Shown in pieces: positions 57,454 through 64,000 of a stretch of 64,000 nt of DNA (the first letter of the stretch is position 1; every line of letters starts with the position of its first letter). The position numbers and the translations under genes were made by a program. The notes under the pieces are model-generated. The model was given only the letters and a program-made list of their open reading frames with translations. It had not been told where the DNA came from and did no database searches. Source of the DNA: Oscillospiraceae bacterium (GTDB taxonomy: Bacteria > Bacillota > Clostridia > Oscillospirales > Oscillospiraceae); assembly GCA_015067765.1 (NCBI GenBank), contig SVLV01000002.1:1-64000 (forward strand), written 5' to 3'.

Positions 57454-58752
57454 ATGGAACTGAAGGAACAAGTGGAAAAGAAGCGGGATTATGCGGTTCT
57501 GGTCGGTTTGCGCTCTCCTGTGCTGCGCGAGGACAGCGCCGATGAGGAGAGTCTGCAGGAACTGGCTGCGCTGGTGGATACTGCCGGCGGCGAAGTGGTA
57601 GGCATGCTGCTGCAGAACCGTGAGAAACCGGATCCTCACAGTTTCATTGGTGAGGGCAAGGTGGAAGAGGTCTGCCGCATGGTGCAGGCGGAAGAGGCCA
57701 CCATGGTTATCTTCGACAATGACCTGTCTCCCTCGCAGATCCGTGTGCTGACAGAACTGACCGGTGTGCAGGTTTTAGACCGCAGCGGTCTGATCCTGGA
57801 TATTTTTGCCCAGCGCGCTAAGACCCGGGAGGGCTGCCTGCAGGTGGAACTGGCCCAGTACCAGTATCTGCTGCCCCGCCTGATCGGTATGTGGAGCCAT
57901 TTGGAGCGCCAGGGCGGTACCGGTGGTTCTCCCATCGGCACCAAGGGTCCCGGTGAGACCCAGCTGGAGACGGACCGTCGTCACATCCGCCGGAAGATCG
58001 ATAAGCTGAAAGAGGAACTGGAGGAGGTCCGCCGTGTCCGCGGGACTCAGCGCCAGCGCCGCATGAAAAATGAAATCCCGGTGGTGGCCATTGTAGGCTA
58101 TACCAATGCCGGAAAATCCACCCTGCTCAACGGATTGACCGGTGCGGGAATCCCGGCCAATAACCGCCTGTTTGATACGCTGGATACCACCACCCGTCTG
58201 CTGACGGTCAGCGATACGCTGGATGTGGTGATCTCCGACACGGTTGGTTTTATCCGTAAGCTCCCCCACCAACTGGTGGAGGCCTTCAAGGCCACTTTGG
58301 AGGAACTGGAGTATGCAGATCTCTTGCTGCATGTGATCGACGCATCCCATCCCCAATGGGAGCAGCAGGCGCAGATCGTGGAGAATCTGATCCGTGAACT
58401 GCAGGCCGATCACATCCCCTGCATCCGGGTCTACAATAAGTCCGATCTGGCTTTTGTGGGTCAGTGGCCCAAGCAGGAGGATACGGTGGCCATTTCCGCC
58501 AAGACAGGGGAGGGGCTGCCGGCGCTGCTGGAGGCCATCAATCGCAAGTTGGACAAGGGGACCCGCCGCGTTACCATTCACCTGCCCTATGACAAGGCTG
58601 GTCTGCTGGATAGCTTGTACCGTGAGGCAAAAGTAGAAAGTGTAGAATACGATGCCACCATCGATGTGGTGGCGATCTGTACTCCGCGCGTGTTGGGTCA
58701 GCTGAAGGGATATGTGGAAAACTGGCAGGAGCCGAAGGAGGAGTGGGAATGA
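57454..58752 (+). CDS. hflX: GTPase HflX
   Basis: The 432-residue protein has the HflX N-terminal nucleotide-binding domain (FIGEGKVEEV), the Gly-rich linker GTKGPGETQLE, and the G domain with GYTNAGKST near residue 214, DTVGFIRKLPH and NKSD. HflX splits stalled or stressed 70S ribosomes into subunits. Start ATG 57454 has GAGG upstream; a GTG two codons earlier is possible. The yigZ start overlaps its stop. Confidence 0.95.
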   Translation: MELKEQVEKKRDYAVLVGLRSPVLREDSADEESLQELAALVDTAGGEVVGMLLQNREKPDPHSFIGEGKVEEVCRMVQAEEATMVIFDNDLSPSQIRVLTELTGVQVLDRSGLILDIFAQRAKTREGCLQVELAQYQYLLPRLIGMWSHLERQGGTGGSPIGTKGPGETQLETDRRHIRRKIDKLKEELEEVRRVRGTQRQRRMKNEIPVVAIVGYTNAGKSTLLNGLTGAGIPANNRLFDTLDTTTRLLTVSDTLDVVISDTVGFIRKLPHQLVEAFKATLEELEYADLLLHVIDASHPQWEQQAQIVENLIRELQADHIPCIRVYNKSDLAFVGQWPKQEDTVAISAKTGEGLPALLEAINRKLDKGTRRVTIHLPYDKAGLLDSLYREAKVESVEYDATIDVVAICTPRVLGQLKGYVENWQEPKEEWE

Positions 58753-59381
58753 GCGAATTTCGCGTTCCTTTTCAGGCTGCAGACAGTGAATTCGTGGAGA
58801 AACGTTCCCGTTTTATCGGGCATCTATGGCCCATCGAATCCGAGGAGGAGGCGCAGGCCCATATCCGGCAGGTAAAAAAGCAGTATCATGATGCCAGGCA
58901 TAACTGCTGGTGCTATCTGTTGGGGCAGAATGTGCTGCGCTATTCCGACGACGGTGAGCCGCAGGGAACGGCAGGTCAGCCCATGCTGAATGTGTTTCAG
59001 CGGGAGAATGTGACCAATGTCTGCTGCGTGGTGACCCGATATTTTGGCGGGATCCTGCTGGGTGCCGGTGGATTGACTCGTGCCTATTCCAAGAGCGCAC
59101 GGGATACGCTGGCCGTTGCCGGTGTGGCCACCATGGGCCTTTGGACACAGGTGCAGGTCCCCTGCAGCTATCCGCTGCTGGAGCGGATGAAGCTGGAGAT
59201 TGCCGCACTGGGCGGCATTCTGGATGATGTGACCTACGGTGCGGATATCCAACTGCTGGTGTCATTGCCGGATGGTCAGGCAGAGGCTTTGCAGCTTCGT
59301 TTGACGGAACTGTCTGCCGGCAGTATGCACCTGACGGTGCTGGGAGAGGACTACCGTCCCGGCTTGCGGGAGGAAATCTGA
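58749..59381 (+). CDS. yigZ: YigZ/IMPACT family protein
   Basis: The 210-residue protein has the IMPACT N-terminal domain with YSDDGEPQGTAGQPML and VVTRYFGGILLGAGGLTRAY, and a ferredoxin-like C-terminal half. Eukaryotic IMPACT affects translation control through GCN1; the bacterial role is unknown. Its ATG overlaps the hflX stop (ATGA), so it is coupled to a ribosome-splitting GTPase. Confidence 0.92.
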   Translation: MSEFRVPFQAADSEFVEKRSRFIGHLWPIESEEEAQAHIRQVKKQYHDARHNCWCYLLGQNVLRYSDDGEPQGTAGQPMLNVFQRENVTNVCCVVTRYFGGILLGAGGLTRAYSKSARDTLAVAGVATMGLWTQVQVPCSYPLLERMKLEIAALGGILDDVTYGADIQLLVSLPDGQAEALQLRLTELSAGSMHLTVLGEDYRPGLREEI

Positions 59382-59402
59382 TTTTCCCGGGAAATATGAT
59401 AC

Positions 59403-59447
59403 AAAAAAGAGTAGCCGAAGCAATTTGCTTCGGCTACTCTTTTTTAA
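59403..59447. terminator. Bidirectional terminator, yigZ / fhs
   Basis: A perfect 19-bp stem (aaaaagagtagccgaagca with its complement), the strongest in the window. Confidence 0.95.
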
Positions 59448-59474
59448 TGATGAAAAGGGAAATTGCTTTACAGA

Positions 59475-61148
59475 TTAGAACAGACCGGTGATCTTGCCGT
59501 TCTCGTCCACATCGATCTTCTCGGCAGAGGGGACCTTGGGCAGACCGGGCATGGTCATGATGTCGCCGGTCAGAGCAACCAGGAAACCGGCACCGGCAGA
59601 GACCTTCAGGTTGCGGACGGTGATGGTGAAGTTGCGGGGAGCGCCCAGCAGGGTCTGATCATCGGAGAAACTGTACTGCGTCTTGGCCATGCAGATGGGC
59701 AGCTTATCAAAGCCCAGAGCCTCCAGCTCGGCCAGCTGCTTGCGGGCATTGGCGGTCAGAGCAACACCGTCAGCGCGGTAGATGTTCTTGGCGATCTTGT
59801 TGAGCTTGGTCTCAATGCTGTCCTCCACGTCGTAGGCATAGGAGAAGTTGTTGGGCTGCTCGCACAGGCGCAGGACTTCCTCAGCCAGAGCCTTGCCGCC
59901 CTCGCCGCCCTTTGCCCAAACCTCGGACAGAGCAACGTTGACGCCCAGCTCACGGCACTTATCTTCCACCAGCTTCAGCTCGGCAGCGGTATCGGTGGGG
60001 AAGGCATTGATGGCAACCACGCAGGGCAGCTTAAACACGGTGGTGATGTTCTCCACGTGCTGCAGCAGGTTGGGCAGACCCTTCTCCAGAGCTTCCAGAT
60101 TCTCCTTGTTCAGGTCAGCCTTGGCGACGCCGCCATGGTTCTTCAGTGCGCGGACAGTGGCCACCACGACAACGGCAGAGGGCTTCAGACCGGCCAGACG
60201 GCACTTAATATCCAGGAACTTCTCGGCACCCAGGTCAGCACCGAAACCGGCCTCGGTCACGGCGTACTCGCCCAGACGCAGAGCCATGCGGGTAGCCATG
60301 ACGCTGTTGCAGCCGTGTGCAATGTTGGCGAAGGGGCCACCATGGATGAAGGCAGGAGTGCCTTCCAGAGTCTGAACCAGGTTGGGCTTCAGCGCATCCT
60401 TCAGCAGGGCAGCCATAGCGCCCTCAGCCTTCAGATCGTGAGCGGTGACGGGCTTGCCATCAAAGGTGTAGGCGACCACCATGCGGCCCAGACGGGCCTT
60501 CAGATCGGGAATATCGGAAGACAGGCACAGAACAGCCATGATCTCGCTGGCAACGGTGATGTCAAAGCCATCCTCGCGGGGCACGCCCTGCATACGGCCG
60601 CCCAGACCGTTGATGATGTTGCGCAGCTGGCGGTCATTCATATCCACGCAGCGCTTCCAGACGATGCGCTTAATATCAATATTCAGAGCATTGCCCTGCT
60701 GAATGTGGTTATCCAGCATAGCGGCCATCAGGTTATTGGCAGCACCAATGGCATGGAAGTCACCGGTGAAGTGCAGATTGATATCCTCCATAGGAACCAC
60801 CTGAGCATAGCCGCCGCCGGCAGCGCCGCCCTTCACACCAAAGACGGGGCCCAGGCTGGGCTCGCGCAGTGCCACAACAGAGCTCTTGCCAACCTTGCGC
60901 AGACCATCGGCCAGACCAACAGTAGTGGTAGTCTTGCCCTCACCGGCAGCGGTGGGGTTGATAGCGGTTACCAGGATCAGCTTACCATCGGGACGGGTGT
61001 TCTCACGCAGCAGACGATAATCCACTTTTGCCTTGTGATTGCCGTACAGTTCCAGATACTGCTCCTCCACACCGGCCACCTTGGCGATTTCGGTGATGGG
61101 CTTCATGGTGCACTGCTGTGCAATTTCGATATCAGTCAGAAAAGCCAT
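59475..61148 (-). CDS. fhs: Formate-tetrahydrofolate ligase
   Basis: The 557-residue protein is a full-length formyl-THF synthetase. The P-loop is [12 protein letters not shown] near residue 67, and [19 protein letters not shown] and [13 protein letters not shown] are family signatures. It makes 10-formyl-THF from formate, THF and ATP for purine synthesis and, in acetogens, the Wood-Ljungdahl methyl branch; no other acetogenic gene is in view. The ATG at 61148 has GAGGAGG upstream. It lies downstream of purL-guaB but has its own promoter and a long palindrome in its leader. Confidence 0.97.
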   Translation of the reverse strand: MAFLTDIEIAQQCTMKPITEIAKVAGVEEQYLELYGNHKAKVDYRLLRENTRPDGKLILVTAINPTAAGEGKTTTTVGLADGLRKVGKSSVVALREPSLGPVFGVKGGAAGGGYAQVVPMEDINLHFTGDFHAIGAANNLMAAMLDNHIQQGNALNIDIKRIVWKRCVDMNDRQLRNIINGLGGRMQGVPREDGFDITVASEIMAVLCLSSDIPDLKARLGRMVVAYTFDGKPVTAHDLKAEGAMAALLKDALKPNLVQTLEGTPAFIHGGPFANIAHGCNSVMATRMALRLGEYAVTEAGFGADLGAEKFLDIKCRLAGLKPSAVVVVATVRALKNHGGVAKADLNKENLEALEKGLPNLLQHVENITTVFKLPCVVAINAFPTDTAAELKLVEDKCRELGVNVALSEVWAKGGEGGKALAEEVLRLCEQPNNFSYAYDVEDSIETKLNKIAKNIYRADGVALTANARKQLAELEALGFDKLPICMAKTQYSFSDDQTLLGAPRNFTITVRNLKVSAGAGFLVALTGDIMTMPGLPKVPSAEKIDVDENGKITGLF

Positions 61149-61181
61149 TGGAATCATCCTCCTCATTTGTTATATGGAATC

Positions 61182-61248
61182 GTTATAGTTTGTTGTGGTG
61201 TCCGACATGGCATGTCGGACACCACGCAATCTCATATAGAACTATAAC
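61182..61248. repeat. Nested inverted repeats in the fhs leader and promoter
   Basis: The inner 31 bp (61195-61225) form a perfect palindrome with 15-bp arms (gtggtgtccgacatg and complement) around a single G. An outer 9-bp inverted repeat (gttatagtt at 61182-61190 and aactataac at 61240-61248) flanks it, and its right arm overlaps the fhs -10 box. No T-run follows, so it is not a simple terminator. Confidence 0.85.
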
Positions 61249-61269
61249 TGCTCGGAGTGAGAAAGTCAA
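61241..61269 (-). promoter_or_regulatory. Promoter of fhs
   Basis: Minus strand TTGACT, 17 bp, TATAGT; the -10 lies in the outer arm of the nested inverted repeat. Confidence 0.78.
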
Positions 61270-61310
61270 CCACTAAATGAGAAAAAATTCTCACTGATTG
61301 AAAAAATTAT

Positions 61311-62819
61311 TTAGGTGTTGCTGCCGCTGGTGCTGCGCAGGGTCACATCGTGGTAGCCGCCCTCCACAATACTGGTGGCAGACACCAGAGTGAGCTTAGC
61401 ATCTCTCTGGAAATCGGGAATATTCAGGGAGCCGCAGTTGCACATGGTGGACTTGACCTTATACAGGCTGCGGGCCACATTGTCCTGCAGGGAACCGGCG
61501 TAGGTGACATAGGAGTCAACACCTTCCTCGAAAGCCAGGGAGTTCTTGCCGCCCAAGTCATAGCGCTGCCAGTTTCTGGCGCGGTTGGAGCCTTCGCCCC
61601 AGTACTCCTTGACATAGATGCCGTTGACCAACAGCTTGGGCGTGGGGGATTCATCGAAGCGGGCAAAGTAGCGGCCCAGCATCATAAAGTCAGCACCCAT
61701 AGCCAGAGCCAAGGTCATGTGATAGTCATGGACGATACCGCCATCGGAGCAGATGGGAACATAGATGCCGGTCTCGCGGAAGTACTCATCACGGGCGGCA
61801 GAAACTTCAATCAGAGCGGTAGCCTGACCACGGCCAATGCCCTTGGTCTCACGGGTGATGCAGATGGAGCCGCCGCCGATACCGACCTTGATGAAGTCGG
61901 CGCCGGACTCGGCCAGGAAACGGAAGCCTTCGCGGTCCACCACGTTACCGGCGCCAACCTTAACGGAATCGCCGTACTTCTCTCGGATGAAATCAATGGT
62001 GGCCTTCTGCCAGTAGGAATAACCTTCAGAGGAGTCGATGCACAGCACATCGGCACCGGCCTCGATCAGAGCGGGAACACGCTGGGCGTAGTCACGGGAG
62101 TTGATGCCGGCACCCACCAAATAACGCTTCTCGGCGTCCTGCAGAGCCAGAGGATGTTCTTTGCGATCGGCATAGTCCTTGCGGAACACGAAATACATCA
62201 GGCAGCCGTTGTCGTCCACGATGGGCAGGGTATTCAGTTTGTTGTCCCAGATGATGTTGTTGGCTTCCTTCAGGGTGGTGGAGGCAGGTGCGGTCACCAG
62301 CTTCTCCAAAGGAGTCATGAACTCGCGGACGGGAGTGGACAGCTCCATGCGGCTAACACGATAGTCACGGCTGGTGACAATGCCCAGCAGTTTGCCGTTG
62401 GGGCTGGCATCTTCAGTGATGGCCACGGTGGAGAAGCCGTTCTTTTCCTTCAGCGCCAGAATATCGGCCAGAGTGTTATCGGGAGTCAGGTTGGAAGCAC
62501 TGACCACGAAACCGGCCTTGTGACTCTTAACGCGACGGACCATGGCGGCCTCATCCTCGATAGACTGAGAACCGTAGATGAAGGAGAGACCACCCTCCTT
62601 GGCCAGTGCAATGGCCAGCGTATCATTGGAGACGGACTGCATGATAGCGGAGACCATGGGGATATTCAGGCTGATGGGACACTCTTCCTGACCCTTGCGA
62701 AATTTTACCAGAGGAGTTTTAAGAGACACGGCATCGGGAATGCAGTGCTCGCTGGTGTAACCGGGGACCAGCAGGTACTCACTAAAAGTGTGAGAGGGCT
62801 CGGAATAATAGAAAGCCAT
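61311..62819 (-). CDS. guaB: IMP dehydrogenase
   Basis: The 502-residue protein converts IMP to XMP, the first step to GMP. The barrel contains the catalytic Cys in [10 protein letters not shown] (about residue 318), and two CBS domains are inserted near residues 110-230. [20 protein letters not shown] is the phosphate-binding region. It follows purL by 14 nt with AAGGAGG as ribosome site, so the two purine genes are co-transcribed. Confidence 0.93.
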   Translation of the reverse strand: MAFYYSEPSHTFSEYLLVPGYTSEHCIPDAVSLKTPLVKFRKGQEECPISLNIPMVSAIMQSVSNDTLAIALAKEGGLSFIYGSQSIEDEAAMVRRVKSHKAGFVVSASNLTPDNTLADILALKEKNGFSTVAITEDASPNGKLLGIVTSRDYRVSRMELSTPVREFMTPLEKLVTAPASTTLKEANNIIWDNKLNTLPIVDDNGCLMYFVFRKDYADRKEHPLALQDAEKRYLVGAGINSRDYAQRVPALIEAGADVLCIDSSEGYSYWQKATIDFIREKYGDSVKVGAGNVVDREGFRFLAESGADFIKVGIGGGSICITRETKGIGRGQATALIEVSAARDEYFRETGIYVPICSDGGIVHDYHMTLALAMGADFMMLGRYFARFDESPTPKLLVNGIYVKEYWGEGSNRARNWQRYDLGGKNSLAFEEGVDSYVTYAGSLQDNVARSLYKVKSTMCNCGSLNIPDFQRDAKLTLVSATSIVEGGYHDVTLRSTSGSNT

Positions 62820-62833
62820 AGGATGATTCCTCC

Positions 62834-64000
62834 TTACTTAAAATACTTAACAGCGGAAGTGAACAGATGCATATCGTACTGATCGGGTACATTGCGATAC
62901 AGAGCGGGGCCGATGCGCTCACTATGACCCATCTTGCCCAGCACGCGGCCATCGGGGGAGAGAATGCCTTCAATGGCGCAGATGGAGCCGTTGGGGTTGT
63001 AAGCAGTATCCATGGAGGGCTGACCGGCCAGGTCCACATACTGGGTAGCGATCTGACCGTTCTTGGCCAGCTGCTCCACCAGTTCAGGGGAGGCCAGGAA
63101 GCGTCCCTCACCATGGGAGATCGGCACGGTATAGATCTGACCAACCTCCACGCCGGAGAGCCAGGGGGACTTGGTGGAGCAGATCCGGGTGCGTACCAGC
63201 TTGGACTGGTGGCGGCCGATGGTGTTATAAGTCAGAGTGGGGCAGGTATCGTCCATATCCAGAATCTTGCCGTAGGGAACCAGGCCCAGCTTGATCAGCG
63301 CCTGGAAACCGTTGCAGATACCCAGCATCAGGCCGTCGCGCTGCTCCAGCAGAGCGGTGACCTGCTCCTTCACGGAGGGATTGCGGAAGAATGCGGTGAT
63401 AAACTTGGCAGAGCCATCGGGCTCGTCACCGCCGGAGAAACCGCCGGGGATGACCACCATCTGCGCGGTCTCCAGTGCCTTGGCAAAATCTTCTACGCTG
63501 CGGGATACATCGTCAGCAGTCAGGTTGCGGATCACCTTGATTTCAGCATCGGCACCGGCCAGCATCAGGGCGCGCTGGGTATCGTACTCGCAGTTGGTGC
63601 CGGGGAAGACAGGGATCAGCGCCTTGGGACGGGCCACCTTCACGGCAGGTGCTGCGGGAGTGAACTCTGCGGTGTAAGCGAATGCGGGGGCATCCTTGGT
63701 GGGAGCCACGGCCTTGGTGGGATAGATATCCTCCAGAACGGCATCGTTGATATCGCGCAGCTCCAGCAGGCAGACCTTGTCCTCGCCCAGAGCGATAACG
63801 GGCTCTGCGGTGGTGGTACCCAGTACGGGCAGACCGGCCACAGACTCGGTCAGTTCGGCCACCAGAGCACCGGGCATGGGGGAGTACCAGTCGAAAGCAT
63901 TCTCGGCAGCGGAGAAGCCGATCTCATTACCGAAGGACATCTTCATGACGGCCTCGGCCAGCCCCTGCTCCACAGCCCAGGCAGCGGCAACCTTGCCCTG
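62834..64000 (-). CDS. purL: Phosphoribosylformylglycinamidine synthase, C-terminal part (cut by window edge)
   Basis: The frame is open to the right edge. The visible 389 residues cover the end of the synthetase part and the whole glutaminase domain. The amidotransferase triad is visible: [10 protein letters not shown] at its start, the nucleophile Cys in [10 protein letters not shown], and His and Glu in [16 protein letters not shown] is also present. The layout is that of single-chain PurL. It provides formylglycinamidine ribonucleotide for purine synthesis and leads directly into guaB. Confidence 0.95.
   Translation of the reverse strand, partial: QGKVAAAWAVEQGLAEAVMKMSFGNEIGFSAAENAFDWYSPMPGALVAELTESVAGLPVLGTTTAEPVIALGEDKVCLLELRDINDAVLEDIYPTKAVAPTKDAPAFAYTAEFTPAAPAVKVARPKALIPVFPGTNCEYDTQRALMLAGADAEIKVIRNLTADDVSRSVEDFAKALETAQMVVIPGGFSGGDEPDGSAKFITAFFRNPSVKEQVTALLEQRDGLMLGICNGFQALIKLGLVPYGKILDMDDTCPTLTYNTIGRHQSKLVRTRICSTKSPWLSGVEVGQIYTVPISHGEGRFLASPELVEQLAKNGQIATQYVDLAGQPSMDTAYNPNGSICAIEGILSPDGRVLGKMGHSERIGPALYRNVPDQYDMHLFTSAVKYFK

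Overview
The window (about 64 kb, moderately GC-rich) looks like the chromosome of a spore-forming Clostridia member, most plausibly an Oscillospiraceae-type gut anaerobe. The evidence is two sporulation genes (spoIIP, spoIIR), an AddAB recombination nuclease, mini-RNase III and RqcH, pyruvate:ferredoxin oxidoreductase, an oxygen-sensitive 4-hydroxybutyryl-CoA dehydratase, formate-THF ligase and a selenium-use cluster. The family-level assignment is inference. Nearly all promoters are sigma-A type with an exact 17-bp spacer, and most units end in clear intrinsic terminators, so transcription units can be drawn with some confidence.

Layout. 1-6.2 kb: end of an ArsB/NhaD-type permease, then the minus-strand pair abfD-nifJ (butyrate-type fermentation). 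6.2-15.2 kb: spoIIP, a three-Ig-domain polysaccharide deacetylase, two nucleotide-kinase-like genes, an MBL-fold hydrolase, a rhomboid protease divergent from an EEP-family hydrolase, and a Na+/amino acid symporter behind a glycine riboswitch. 15.2-19 kb: tRNA-Ala followed by the C-terminal scar of a tyrosine integrase, a small protein made of 21-residue repeats, and a methyltransferase/nitroreductase/PLP-enzyme operon; this looks like an old integration site. 19-23.7 kb: peptide deformylase, HAD hydrolase, GH3 enzyme, acyltransferase. 23.8-30 kb: cobalamin riboswitch driving an ECF transporter with an unusual ATPase-ATPase-S-component fusion, then a kinase/DUF3842/ECF S-component operon. 30-33.2 kb: thioredoxin, rhodanese, CoA-disulfide reductase and a Crp/Fnr regulator.

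33.3-34.2 kb holds two tandem copies of a roughly 300-nt structured non-coding RNA, each with its own promoter and terminator; they share a 45-nt identical block and have different sequences in a conserved 3' hairpin. 34.2-39.9 kb: a cysteine-rich DUF5714 protein and a selenium cluster with a divergent LysR/cysteine desulfurase arm and a yedE-yedF-DUF3343-selD arm. 40-45.4 kb: a translation-quality-control neighbourhood whose first gene fuses a TetM/EF-G-like GTPase to a Rae1/YacP-like NYN nuclease, preceded by a 14-codon leader ORF overlapping a hairpin, followed by mrnC, rqcH and an ATC-hydrolase-family gene. 45.5-64 kb: housekeeping genes (a DRE-TIM acyltransferase, DUF378, DUF1015, ispE, spoIIR, addBA, rpmE, hflX, yigZ, fhs, guaB and the end of purL).

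The strongest candidates for undescribed biology are the tandem ncRNAs, the GTPase-NYN fusion with its leader, the repeat protein beside the integrase scar, and the fused ECF transporter. Everything was read by eye; no database search was possible.
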